The notes below the pieces were generated by a model. It made no database searches. It had not been told where the DNA came from and saw only the letters and a program-made list of their open reading frames with translations. DNA of 64,000 nt from contig OU744730.1 in assembly GCA_916613615.1 (NCBI GenBank), forward strand, positions 28,828,882 through 28,892,881, read 5' to 3'. Every line of letters begins with the position of its first letter. Position 1 is the first letter of the stretch. The position numbers and the translations under genes are program-made. Below are positions 26,831-40,600 of the stretch, one piece after another. This DNA comes from Steromphala cineraria. Lineage: Eukaryota; Mollusca; Gastropoda; Trochida; Trochidae.

Positions 26831-27178
26831 AGGGGCAGTAGCACGTTTTTTGATAATTTTATATTTTAAATATTTCACTGATAATTGTAAGTTAATGCTA
26901 AATGTATTATTTTGACACTGTCAAAAATGTCCTTACACAAGCCATAGTCAGAGGACAAAGTATAAAGATTAACATAAAATCCATTGGCGGCCATTTTTTT
27001 GTGAACACCTTTAATTCATTTTGTGTACGAAAAAGGAATCGCATGGCTATACTTTACGTTATGTGTTTTATATATTACTGCTTCATTTAGTTTAAATACA
27101 TTGTCTTTCAATTGGAAGCATAAATTTTCATTTTCCTGACATCACCTTATATTCCCCCAAAAACGTGCTACTGCCCCT
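26831..27178 (+). mobile_element. MITE copy 1, TTAA-flanked, nested in TE-B
   Basis: Termini AGGGGCAGTAGCACGTTTTT and its reverse complement lie directly inside TTAA at 26827-26830 and 27179-27182. It is 348 bp. The internal 62-codon frame is not conserved in the other copies. TTAA target duplications are used by piggyBac, Kolobok and Sola3 type elements (known). Which one moved this element is not visible. Confidence 0.9.
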
Positions 27179-27182
27179 TTAA

Positions 27183-27606
27183 CGAGTATCATAATTTATA
27201 GCTTTGGTGGTTAGGTGTCACAGAGGCTAGAGACCCTTAAAACCTATTTTTATCTTCTTCTCCAAAGCCAAAAGGCCTGAAAAGCTAGAACTTTGTGTAC
27301 AAGTTCCTTGACTACTGAGGATTTTAATTTATAGCTTTGGTGGCCCTCTATAAGGGTAAATGGGGCCATGCCAAAAAATGTGTTTTAATCTTCTCCTGAA
27401 GCATAAGGCCTAGAAAGTTTAAACCTTGTGTACACAATCCTTGACCAGTGAGCATTATAATTTTTACCTTTAGTGACCATGTGGGGCCTGATAAGAGTAA
27501 CATAGGCTATGCCTTTGAAAAACTTCTCTAGATGCTTGAGCCAAAAACGTTAATACATTTTACATACATACATACATACTCCTTGGTAATGAGGATTCTA
27601 AATTTT
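27183..27606 (+). repeat. Tandem repeat of about 130 bp, interrupted by TE-E
   Basis: About three imperfect units carry 'tatagctttggtgg', 'aaggcct...aa', 'ttgtgtac' and 'ccttgac...tgaggatt' words (about 27195, 27325 and 27450 onward). The last unit resumes at 29063 after the TE-E insertion with 'gaccctgtgcgcctc'. This style of repeat is common in bivalve genomes (recollection, not checked). Confidence 0.65.
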
Positions 27607-27615
27607 ACACTTGGT

Positions 27616-29053
27616 AGGTAGTTCGGAGTACTTATGCGCATCTCCCATTGTCATATAAATTTGATCCTGATGACGTCACCTAATGATAACCAATACTCTC
27701 CTACACGTGTTTATGTGCTTCGCCGTGCGCTGGCTGAATATTCTTTGTGTGCATTGGTCATTAAGGTTTTAAACCATCTAAATCATTATCATAACTGAAG
27801 TACCTCGTGACTCGCGGGTCTATGGTATGTAAACAAAGCAATCACGCCATATAACATGACACATTGGATAGAGAGTACGCCAAAATATAGGGTTATCTAT
27901 TTTATAAAATGATGTAGTAGATCAATATGTTATTACTAGTAAGCAGTATGTAAACCTAGCGACAACGTTGATATTTGTTCTAATCTTTTGTGGAGGAATA
28001 TTATGGGATAGGGACCATTCATTTTAGCTATGTGAAGCAATAACATTATTTTAATTTCTAATATTCTGTGTATCCTCTTCCAAATTATGAATAATCTTCT
28101 TTTCACAACTATGTTGAAACCATGAGAATATAAGAGGTGAAATTAAGAAAATATAAATCATTCTTGAAGATGATGTTTTTTCACATTGTTGAAATTGATA
28201 TGCAAATTAGAAAGTTCATATTTTCGCTAAAGGCCGAAATATTATAACTCGATACGACATTGATATCTGTTGGAATGGACATATGCAAATTACTCAAACT
28301 TATCCTTTGAATTTTCGAAAAATTATAAGTATTTTCTATTAATAATGTAAGCTAAGTTGGAAATACGTTTCTCCGGCTCCATGAAAATGGACACGATGCT
28401 TTCATACATTTATGACTGGAAATAATCAGAGGGAATTTATGCCCACGTGTACCCCCTTTGAGATGTGTAACGTAGTGCAGCAAAATTAACAATCTCATGC
28501 AAACGAGATTTGTTTTTAATGCTATATATTATTTCTTAATTATGTCTTAGAATTCTTTGCTTGTGGCATTTGGTATTCCCGATTCAATTTAATGTATGGC
28601 ATCAGTAAAAATTCTTAATTGCCTACATTTACTTCATATCATTGAACTGCTGAGGACATTTACGACGCATTAAGTGTTAAAAGGTAGAACTCATAGTTTT
28701 TACTTATCTTCTGATCTTTATTTAATTGATTTGTGATGAAATGTTACAAAGAATATTTTCTCTTTGATTGAAATGACTGGCCCCTACATTCATCCGGGTA
28801 CGTTACTTATTTCTCTTCTGACACACATATTTGAATATGCAGATAAGGGTCAACCAGTGTTGGGGCGGGGCGTATCTGCTGTCGAAAGACTGTAAACAAC
28901 AGCTAACAATACGAATGTTTTTGGTTAATTAAGTCCATTTCCCCTTTAAATTTCGGTGAAAATAATTGGCTGTATACTGATGAGATGTTCTTTGATCATG
29001 AAAAAGTATAAAAACTATATTCATTCATTTTGAATTTTCTATCCGAACTACCT
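27616..29053. mobile_element. TE-E: nested element with 9-bp target duplication
   Basis: Perfect 12-bp inverted ends AGGTAGTTCGGA (27616-27627) and TCCGAACTACCT (29042-29053) are flanked by ACACTTGGT at 27607-27615 and 29054-29062. It is 1438 bp, lies within the 130-bp tandem repeat of TE-B, and has no coding frame. A 9-bp duplication is typical of Mutator-like elements (known). The short termini mean this is only a suggestion. Confidence 0.85.
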
Positions 29054-29062
29054 ACACTTGGT

Positions 29063-29990
29063 GACCCTGTGCGCCTCTACTAAGGGAGGGGCACCTTAAA
29101 GTAAGCCTGATGAGCTACAAAGTCAATGTCTTTTTTCAGTGTTGTCATTAAAGTTTATAAAATAATAACAAAATATTAATGTATGAATGCGTTAAGTCTC
29201 ATTAAACTACAAAGGAATCTGAAACACCACAAGGGTATGAAACAGCCATTTTTACATTATAGATTTCAAAGTGTGGTAAAGACCTTTAAACTGCCGCGGC
29301 AGTCCTACATGTAGTTCACAGTTGACACTATAAGTTGTTCATTTTTCCTAGTTAGAGGTTATCAGTCATTTCGGGAAGCAAAAAACTTTGTTGATGGGCG
29401 TTATGTATCATTTCCCCCTGGATTCCTGCTTTGTATTGCACTGATCATTTCTTAATTTATAAACTGGTAAAACATCTATATTAATCTATGATGATGAAAT
29501 ACTTTGGAATATTCAACCAAACAGTTCGATTTTTTTTCACTGTTGATAAAGAAGGTTTTTATTAAAATTCAAATTTTTTACCGTTTTTTATTTTCAGATT
29601 TCAAAGGAATACTACATATTTGTATAATAATCCATTTAAAAAAGATTATTAATTATTAAGACAAAGTATAACATGAATAATTTTTTAATAATTTGGTATG
29701 ATTTGGTTATTTGGCAGTAAATAGGACATAGAACCTTATGATTCCAAATCAGAATTTGCGTTTTTTTGGTGTGGACTCAATTTTCTAACAAACACGGCTC
29801 AATAACAATAAAGGTTAAAAAACATGCAAGAGGACTATCTTGTAATAAAGATTATTTCTGTGCATGATTGATTGACGACTGTTCAGTGTCATATATAAAA
29901 CAAAAAAGTTTGGGTGCCAAACTTTCAAACAGCGATAACTCAAAACTAGGAAAAGTGGAGATAGAACCTTCTGTTTCTAGGGCGACGAAA
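29063..29990 (-). mobile_element. Right flank of TE-B with a second TE-D-family relic
   Basis: After the tail of the 130-bp repeat, about 29110-29260 carries words shared with 26430-26640 and, inverted, with TE-D near 52090 (for example 'cagtgttgtcattaaagt', and a CTACAAAGGAATC-like stretch with 'aggggtg'-type neighbours). The remainder to the terminus is AT-rich with the GATAGAACC-type motifs. No gene is seen. Confidence 0.45.
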
Positions 29991-29991
29991 T

Positions 29992-32900
29992 GTCAACGTG
30001 AGAAAACGTACATTATGTAATTCTTGACAAACAAGTTTTATATTTCATATAGTTCATTTTGTTTACCTGTTGTGCAATACACTAAGAGCTGACGTTCCTT
30101 GTTGATAAAAACAAATGATTTTAATCCAATGACTAATGGAATACTCCATGAATTCTTTGTTCTCTGATATGCACGTAGATGGTATACTTATATATAAATT
30201 CATAATGCCTCATATATTCAATCCTCTATTGCTAATAAGATGTTGAATACCTGTTGGAAATCTTAAAACACTCACATATATTTGCGGAAGTCAAATTTTC
30301 ATGAATACTAGTTCAACTCGTAACTGTCATTCTGACTGCTTCAGAATGTTATCAAAATCACGTTTGAGTGACTGACACGCGTCAATGTCCAGTTGTTGAT
30401 CAACATAACGACTTTCAACCTTCCTGATGTCGCCATACCATGTTGATCATAAATAGCTTTAAAATGGTTCTTTCCTGCAATATTTGATAATTCTCAATCA
30501 GATGACACTATCGGCAAAAGATGTTATTGCAAGTCACGGAGAAGGTCCTTAATGGGACACGATATCAAACAAGATGATTCTTTTTTAGGTTTCCATGTCA
30601 AATCAAAAACTCCAAACATGTAGTAATGATATTAATATTAGAAACAATACTGTTTCAAAATCGCAGCAAAATAATTTGGCGATAATTGAAAATCGGAACA
30701 AGGATTTCTAGCACATGTAAGACAACCAAGTGTTACCAAAAAGATGTTTTTCACTGTTTTACTGCATTTCTGTAAGTTAACATTTAATTGACGAATGTCA
30801 ATCAAGGATGAAACTATCTTTAAATATTTAATCATTGTCCATAAAATTAAACATGTTTGCCAAGCTAGGAAAAACAGAAAGTTCGAATGAAATATAAGAC
30901 GAAAATACTATTAGTAATCCTACTTCTACTAAAAATAGAAATAATGATTATAATGATAGTTAAAAAACAAACTCTTCAATTCACTTACAAATGTACATGG
31001 CGATGCATATTTGATTACCTCAGTGTCTATTTGCATTTAAAAAAAACCTACACATGAGATGTGGATGTCGGATCAACACTAGAATTTATTCATACTTTGA
31101 ATTCTTTATTGTGAAACTGCTATCACGCTTAACAGGTTCTCATATAAGTAGGAATTGTCTAGTATACACTTGGTACATGCATGTTGCATTCAAAACAATA
31201 TTAGAATACCAGTTTCTCGGTTCAGGTAGAATGGGCTGAATTATGTTGCATGGCAGGTGGTGTATTTTACCGAATCGTCAGTCATAAAAAAATGACACTT
31301 CAAATGACTGTCCAGTACTGAAAAAAACTTTGTAATGGTTTTTCCTTTGAACACAGTCACGAGAGAGATCAAAGGTAAGGCAGCCTTTAGTCTTCTTTGC
31401 AACATATTCCAGACATTTTAAAAGACAAATTAAGCTGTTCATAGGACAGGCCATAGCCATTAGACATTATCATTGGTTTCGTTATATATTGATAGTCAAA
31501 AGGTTTGTGTCAACATGCATAAAGGCTGCTAATGGTTTTTATCCAGGTAAATATTCAGGAAATCTTTTAAAAGAAATTCTTGATTCTAAAGTTAAGCTTA
31601 TGTATTAACACCATTATTGAGGAAGGGAAACACGATTATTAAGTTTCACGAAATACACTAGTAACACTATATTTCGTTATACAATAACAGTCAGAGTTGG
31701 CCAAGGGAAAAAGTGAAGTGGGACAGATTTTGAATGTGAAATCATTCAGTCCTGTTTTCTATTTATACATTTAATTAATCAACATTGCCCTCATAGCATA
31801 TCATATCATATAATGAATAAGTAAATGTAATCCACTGGGGAATCTTGCAATGGTTGAAAACAGTTGCGAGACTAGATCAAATGACTGTGTTTATGAATAC
31901 AAATGCATGTACATATTAAATGTACACGTGCATTGTAAAGTTTTACAATTTTAACTCACCTCATCATATTAGCGTGAAGACATTTAAGATGCAAACATTT
32001 CAATTGATGTCGAAAAAAAAAAAGTTTAATCATCCGTCTTACCACATTGACATAAGATGAATGATGCAAAAGCTTTGACATTGTATACTCTTAGAATGAT
32101 AAATTCGGTGATATATATGATATATATATATGAATAAGACATTCATGTAATGTAAAATTTGAGGAATGATTTATCTAATTTTAATGATATCAGTAAGTGT
32201 AAATCTATGTTATCACCTATCCAAAAATAAACTTTGATTTTAACTTTAATTTTTTTGAGTGTAATTTCAAAACAAACTGTAACGCAATAGCCTTTTCATT
32301 TGGATATTGATAGATACAAAACGAATCCAGACATTTCTGCTTCTGCAAATTGATTGTCTTCCCTGCAAGTCACAAACTCATTATCTTCAATTTCAATTTG
32401 ACGTTTTTGGAACTAAGCCTATTACCTGCAAATAAATGTGAACAATTTAATCAATAATGTGCAATATTCAATGGCAAAATAATGGAAAGAAACAAATCCA
32501 GTGTAAATCCCCTTAATTTTAATCCAGGGTAATTGGTTCTCGTAAAATATCAAGTGATTGAAATTTTAAAAAGAGTAATAATTTCACAGCTTAATTTTTC
32601 AAACAATATCTTGTTATTAAATGGATGTGTAATCAGGTTGAAAATGCGGGAAATATGTTGGTCATACACTTGACTCCTTTTGTGATGAGACACTCAATAA
32701 TTGCATTTTTGAATAAGCAAATATTGTTTGAATGTGTTTGAAAGGGATCCCGAAAGGATAACATTTAAATTTATCCTTTTACAGAATAAAAATGAAACGG
32801 TATACACTGAGGGACAAAAGAAATGATACCAACTTTTCGAAAAAAACAAAACAAAATCCTGTTGTAAATGAAATGCGACAAGAAAACCTTGTGATAGGCA

Positions 32901-35900
32901 CATCAGTTGTCAAAGAGCACTCACATTCAAACATCAAAGTATGATATTTATAATTGTATGACTGTTCCAATACACGAAGGGTCCCAAAACAGCTTTTTCA
33001 ATGTTATTTTTTGACATAATCTTTTGAATAGGAATAAAAACCTGTTTCAGTCGTAAATATCACTCGTAGCTTAACCTATCATGCATTTTATATGTTATCG
33101 TTTCTTTTCCCCTAAGTGCATTATGGCATGGTAAATGGGCACATGTTACAAGGAAATATGTTTAGAGTGTTTTGAGAGCACAATTACCAGTATCATAAGT
33201 AGTGAACATGACTTATTCAAAGAAATAAAGTAAATTTGAAAATTTATGGATGTGTACAAAGTGTTTATTTGACAGTTAATCATTTAGTGAGAAAATAAAG
33301 GTAATTGACATGTTAACAAAAGACATACAAATCTCAATTTATGGTTTTAATACTAAGATTGGGCATTACATTTTTTCAAATGGGGCCCCTATTATGAACT
33401 TATCTGTGTACATTATATCAACTTTCACTTGTGACTCATAATACAACATATTAGAATAATGCAATAAACGGAAAATTTTATTACAGGCTTAAAAGAAACT
33501 TGACTATTCGTCATTTAATACTTTTTGCAAGCGTTTTAAATTACATATACACTTAGAAATAATTTTATTTTAGTTTGTTGTAAAAAGAATATTTTTAACA
33601 CTTATCAGAAATGTCTAAATGTACAATATTATCAAATTGGTATGTGTCACAGCATCTTCCATTTAAACCGTCATTACCTTTGATGATTCTGATCAACATC
33701 AGAAAAAGGATTTTCACTGCAATTAATGATCTTAATTACCCAATTACATCTTCACAAGGAAGTGTTAAAGTTAAAGATAGATGCAGCGTCTGAAGGTGTT
33801 AACATCTTTACTTTTTTCAAAACATTATAGACTGTAGAAAACTTAATACTTCTAAGGTCACAGTACGTTTAACTTTAAATTTGAAGTATAACATAGTGCC
33901 TTGCCCCTTTGAGAACTTGGACAGTTCCTTCCTTTTACACTCTCATGACCTCTGGAGAAAGTGACAATTACCAAATGGATCTTGTCTTGAAACAGAGGCT
34001 TATTACAATCATCCATCACCCAGGCACCAATGTTTACTGATTCCGTATCTCAAACGAGCATCCTTGTCAAACAGAACTGAAGACCAAGAGCTCAAGGTGC
34101 TTACATGATCACTTTACGGGATGCAGAAATGCTCCGGTCTGAGGGAGGTTCATTTTACACAAGGCTTTAAGCAAATATACCTGTTTTTGACTTCCCTTTG
34201 AGTGCTAGTAACTTTACATTACATACCCATAACCTTTTTGTGAGGTAGTCTTTTCCCCACCAAATTATCATTTATGACAAGAGTTTCATTCAGTTCTACA
34301 GTTAAGTTTTTACAGTTCAAAAGAAAAGTCAAAATGCTCAAAATTCCATATCTGATGCCTAATTGTCATGTTGCATCTACATAAACCATTAAAATGAAAT
34401 AAAACATTCGAATTTCAAAAAGGATTGCTAAGGGGGAATCTCGTCTTCAAATGAATCAAATAACATTTCAATCTGGATATCATATTTTTTCGACCTAGCT
34501 AAACATATTGGAGTTATCAAAACTTTAATTCTTATAATCATATGTCCTTTAAAAAGTCTCAACATGTAAATCCCTAGGACATTTTTTTAATACAGCATTA
34601 GAACACCAAAACAGGGCACATGAAATAAATATGATGCTTTCACATTCATCAAAATACACTAGCTTAATGCTGATGCATTTCGAATCAAACGTTATTTTGG
34701 GCTGCGACAATATTTAATTTTGTTCCCTCTTGATATAAGGACATTTCATCTTCATCAATCACCCTCAAGACACAATCTTAGTGTTCACTGAATCCGTCTC
34801 TGAAGAGTTTTTTTTTCAAAATAAGCCCATAATCAAAGTTCAAGATGCCAACACAATGATTAAACGACTAAGCACATGTTGAACAGTCAAGAAGCCAACC
34901 AACAGACTCTTATAACAAGCAGCAATGAATGATAGCAAATTGTTTTAAAAAGACAGCTTATTCATTCAAAGTACCCATTAATTTTGTGACACCTTCTACT
35001 ATTTTATCCAAAATAGTATACAATACCGAGGAAAATCACCATAATTATGTCCATCTCTACAAAAAAATTCTTCTTCAAATGAAAAATCCTAACAAATACT
35101 GTGACATCTTTTATTTGAGACTTTAAAACCAAATTTCCTGTTTTTATTCCAAATGTTACTCTGAGGTGTATTGAGAAAAAATAACATTTCCATTAAAGTC
35201 ATCATATTCTGTGTATAAAATTCTTTAAGTGATGATTGATATTTGTTGTATGGAACTATTTTCACTATCATAAATGTCAAGTGCATAATATCACTCGGCT
35301 AATATGGCTATTGTGTCCTTGTCACTTAAATGCAAATTCTAGTCTCGTTCTGAAGAAGTTGTCTAGACGTTTCCGTCACACTTTTGCTAATCCAGAGTAC
35401 ATTCAGTTAAAGACGACAGAGACACACATAATCCCTTCTATATCAATCCTGTCATCTGTCAAAAACCCATTACTGAAATTGATGGTCAAAGAAACTTCAT
35501 TCTGACAATCTTTCATTTTACATTTGATGTAAATGCTTCTATATTTACATCATAAATGTAAGTGCGCATTTGACATGAAATGAAATGAAATGAAAGTCAA
35601 TTTATGTGATGAAAGTTGGAAATTCGCATTTGCAAAATTACTGACATAAAACTTACCTCGTCAACTGTACCAGTTTCTACATTAACAAAAGTTACAATTT
35701 ATATAGAAACTTAACCTTTAAATAAGGTATTTTTCTTGAGTAAGGTTGAAGATTTTGTTAAAGTTTAGTACAAGTGCACAGAAGCCGCGTCTCTTAGTAA
35801 TTTTAAAAGGTAAATACTGACCACTTTACGTTTTTATACACCTTAACACTGCTACCTCTCAAAAGACCAGTAACTCAAGCTCAAGCTCAAGCTACCAAGA

Positions 35901-37630
35901 CAATTGAAGAAAGTGACATTTATCATTTATTTCTTGACATAAAACAATTTGCAATTCCATTCATCACATATATGGAACCATTTACTCAATATTTTACTTT
36001 GAACGACAGATACGTCCATTCCACCAGGACAATTGAAGAAAGTGACACTTATTAATTATTTCTTTACTTGACACAGAAGTTCACTACTATTCTTCCCATA
36101 TACGAGACCATTAACTTTTCATCAGGGCATTGTTTCTCATTTTGCGTCTAATGTAAGTCTGTGAAAAAGAGATGAATTCCAGCGTCATTACTTACAATAT
36201 ATATTGACATGTGAGAACTATATAAGAAGAGACAATACTTTTACATTTTACGACTTAATACAACAAATAGTCTTACATTTATTTGATTGCTTGGTCAGTT
36301 GCTTCCTTTCACACTCCCATGACCCTTGAAGAAAGTGACAATTACCAATTTGTGTCTTTAAACACAGGCTTTATTACTGCCATCAATAACTTCCCGCCAC
36401 CATTTACAGTACGTTACACCAATGTTTACTGATTTCGTATCTCAAACGAGCAGTTTTGTAAAACTGAACTGAATGCCAAGGGTTTAGGCTGCTTACACGA
36501 TCACTTAAGGTAACATTTACATATGGAAGTGTCAAAGGTTCAATGCACAGAGCTGCTTTCACAGCAATAGAACTAGGGTAAGGGTTTGACCTTCTTTTGA
36601 ATTCAGGGTACTTCACACTGCTATGAACTTTAAGAGTGTGGCAATTATCAATAGTCTCCTTTCTTAAAATAAAGCCTTTACACTGCCACTTACTACCACC
36701 ACAGCAGTTTTTACTCATCAAGACATTAGTATAAATAACTTTCTTTTAAAGATAGTTATCTTACTACAAAATTTGTATCCCATAAATCAAATTTCAACTT
36801 GCAAACTAAATGAAATCTAAGAAGTTAGACACGTTTTGAAATTTAAGTTTTTGTATAAGAGCATGCAAAAGAGTGAGTTGTTGAAGGATAATCTATATCA
36901 GCTTGTCAAACAACAACATTTTTCAAACTTGCTATTTTATTTGATCATATGTATTTAAAGTCAATAGCTAATTTATGTTGAATGAATTTCTCTGACAGAT
37001 CCATAAAGTTGAACGTTTTTCTTTTCAGGTGACGTTACCACATCTTAGCTGTAGAAATACCATGCTTCGACAATCTATTCAAAGTAAATCGGCCAACTTT
37101 TGAAATTGAAAGTCTAGTTTAAATCGATATCCTTGTAAAAAAAAATCTGTTTTCAAAAATCAATTTCAATTTCACGCAAGAAGCTAGCTTATCACGTTTC
37201 ACAAAATGAAAATAATGTAGAACAGAGTAGAAATGGAGCATGAAAAGTTTTTTGTAATGACTCCAAAAAGCGTACTATCTTTAAAGAAGGACCTTTTGCT
37301 GCTGTAAGGATGGAAATTCTATTCTATTCTATTATTCTATTTTTTGGGAACATCAATAATTGCAACCAAACATTTTAAGGTTCAATAATAAGGCTTATTG
37401 CAAAGGTTTGTAGCTTGAAAAATCAATATTTACTATGGATATTATTCTGTGGAAATTTTGATGTATTTATATATGATTTAGTTTTCTTTTTAACGCACGT
37501 AATTGTAAGTTTTTGAAAGTCTTAAGGGGAATGTCAATCATGCAGATCAATATGCAGATGAAAAAAAAATACCTTTAGTTATGCCATAGAATTCAATTTC
37601 GCTCAACAGAGGTATATCAAGTTAAGATCT
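29992..37630 (+). repeat. Unit B, right part (non-coding)
   Basis: Nearly identical to unit A 7925-9419 and then 12864-19090. It lacks TE-A (empty site near 31500) and lacks the A segment 14391-14610, where 'gaataggaataaaaa' joins directly to 'cctgtttcagtcg' near 33040. It adds about 100 bp near 36210-36310 that A lacks at 17781. Frames at 31054-31239, 32694-32903, 35236-35505 and 36404-36721 mirror those of A and are not supported as genes. Confidence 0.8.
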
Positions 37631-40600
37631 GATGAATAATTCACGTTCTTGTCATATATTTACTTGGTAAATCGATTTTCTCTTTTTTACAAAGTTTGCA
37701 AATTATAAAATATTTGACAAATATTTGTTCAACGTAAATGTTTACTGATTCTGCATCTTCGCAAGGTTTGTAACGAGACTACACTAACGTTTCAAAGATA
37801 ACACCATCAGTATTTACATAAAAAAATACAGATATCTGAATGAATAATACTTCAACGGGAACAATACTTTTATGTTTACACACAAGACACAAGACAAGGT
37901 GCCACACTCCATTATGACTAATGACAGCTACATCCTTTCACACTCCTGTGACCTTTTACGAAAGTGACAATTACCAACTGTATCTTGCTTTGCAACAGAG
38001 GCTTATTACTGGCATCAATCACACTTCTGGTACTATTTACACTACCCAACACCAATTGTGATTGATTCGTATCTCCAAGGAGAAGTTTTGTCAAACAGAC
38101 TCGAAGGTCAATGGTGTTAATTACCTCCATGATCACTTAAGGTATAGGAACTGTGAAAGACCGGTAGCTTTACCGGTCAACTTTATTATGCACAGCAGTT
38201 TAATAAAGGGAAGTGTTTCACTCCCATTTGATTTGAGCTCTTCACACTCCCATGACCTTAACAGAAAGACACGGTTTACTTTTGCTATTTCTTTGAACAC
38301 TTCCATCATCAAAACGTGTATAATGCAAACCGACCCTTTTAGTTTATTTCTTAATTGACATTTGAAGGAGTTTCACAGTAAGTGGAATTCAGTCTTTGAA
38401 TAAATGTGGAATTTCATCAAGTTAATTGAGATAACACGTGTACATGTATCTGCTATTTGAGTTCAAGGAAGCATTAAAATGAAATAGTGATTTTAAAAGA
38501 CAATTCATGAACGTATCTTAAACTGATTGTCTAGTTGACATTAGTATAATAATCAATTGTTTATACTCACGTATGTACAGTTTGCAACTAAAATAATGTT
38601 AATAAATAGGAGTTTTACTAATGCCACAATTTTGCTGTAATGCTGCATAGTGTTTGATTTTGGTGCAGGAATTTTTTTTTAAGGGAAACCCATCATTTGA
38701 CTTTTTAATCTGCAATGCTTAAGTCATTAAATCCAGCACTTAACAATGATTTAACTTCTGATTTTCTCAATGAAACATCAGAACACAAACTATTAGCCGA
38801 AGTTCAGTCAATAAGATTTATGTGCACAGTCAAATAAGTGTTCGTTTTTACAATGTATAACAATAAATTGCTGAGTTGAAATAGGTTAATCTTTAAAGAT
38901 ATCATTACAGCAACCCCTGTGGACAGAGATTGTAAACATGTATGGCTTAGAGGAATCATCATCTTTCCAAGACAGCAAGACAGTAGCTGTTACATATCTG
39001 TGTCTATGATTTGTGTTTTAAACCAAGGCAGATATATTGTATTTTTCAATAATAAGGTTATAAAATGTGGCTGTACAATCGGAAATTGGTTATAGAAACG
39101 TTGAAATATTATAGACATATTAAATGCATCAGTATGCACCGTAAAACATTTGAAAATAATACTATCTCTAAAGAAATCACTTTAATGTATCAACCCTCTT
39201 ACATTGGTAAGAGGTCTCTGCATTTAATCTTGTTAAACATAACTCTCGTATTGTATGGAGGAGACTAAATAAAGATATCTACAATGAACCTGATGCTCTT
39301 AGATATTCCAAAATATCTAACAATACGTTTACACCCCTGAGTCAACAGCTAATGCATTTCAAATCCCATGATATGTGACGATTATCAGTTTATTTTCACG
39401 TTCAGCGCCATCCATCAACCTTATGACACCAAGAAAACCTCTTGGCATAAGTGGTTATTGATTCTGTATCCCTATAGCTTTGTCAAACAGATAAACTTCT
39501 AGAGCATGATATATTATTATTTACAGGAATAAGTTTATGTGATTCTAATGCTACATAAAACAAAATACAAAAAGGGTCTTTCATGTACATATATATTGTC
39601 AATGTATCTAAAAAAGTGTCAACTAGTCACAACTTAACACTTCTTGACTTAGTGTCTAACACTACCACATCAACAAATCTTTAACACCATTACTTTCAGG
39701 GGAAAACATATCAAAGATGCAATACGTCTTTATTTGAGCTTCAACCTTTAACAGTATAACCAACGAAAGTATCCTGTATGGAGTGTCTTCCGTTCCAAGC
39801 CCTATGAGCTTTGAAGAGTGTTAATTATGCCCATCGACCACTCATGCTATCAATCATGGCACCAAGCACACTTTCACCACACCAATGTTTACTGAATCTG
39901 TATCTCAAATGAGCAGCTTTGTCAAACAGAACTGAAAACCCAGGATTGAAAATGCTATCATCAGGATTTACGGAATATCGACCCTTTGATGACCAGGACA
40001 AGAAAGTTCAATGAACACAATGATCTAAAATAAGGAATGATTGTAATCCCATATACCAATCTTATGGAAGTCTTACTCTTCTTTGTATCTGTGATTACGG
40101 ATTCTGCATCTTAAAGGAGTTTGCCTTATTCTATCTGAGCTGAAGGGCAAGGGCTTATCTTGCCTGTAAGATGACAATAAACTTCCATTGTTCTTTGCAG
40201 TAAAAATCATTTCTCAGTGTTTTGACAAATTAAGTTATTAAATTTTAATGCAAAAACAACATACAGACTTGTTGTCAAATCTACGGAAATGTCTCAGGAA
40301 ACATTCCTGTTCGCTTTGCAGAACATTCATAACAATAACGCCTTCATCATCCTCAGCAATTTAGAAACAGCACCTTATCTTGCACCTCAATAGGGTAGTA
40401 TGGGTATGATAAGATAACACTTTATAACAAGAGTGAATAGGATTAAAAAAGCTATCATCAAGATTTACAGAGTATCGACCCTTTGATGACTGAGACAAGA
40501 AGGTTCAATGAACACAATGCCTTAAAACAACGACTGATTTCAATGCCATTCACCAATCTTATGGAAATCTTATTCTTCTTTAAATCTGTGTTTACGGATT

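Larger units (their letters stand above)
24491..29987. mobile_element. TE-B: DNA-transposon-like element with 40-bp inverted termini
   Basis: Units A (7910-7925) and C (54115-54130) read 'attagcaaatgtcaacg' without interruption. Unit B has 5497 bp inserted between AAAT (24487-24490) and AAAT (29988-29991), a 4-bp target duplication. The ends match over about 40 bp with a few mismatches: left CGTCGCCTGAGAAACAGAAG, right (reverse complement) CGTCGCCCTAGAAACAGAAG, both continuing into GGTTCT and CCACTTTTC. No transposase frame is visible, but 500 bases are unknown. Other repeats lie nested inside. The superfamily is unassigned; a 4-bp, non-TTAA duplication narrows it but does not settle it. Confidence 0.9.

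Noticed and set aside
8972..31460. Frames at 8972/31054 and 9196/31278 as small genes
   Set aside because: Near-identical DNA of units A and B explains their conservation. The diverged unit C counterpart near 55000-55360 does not keep them intact.
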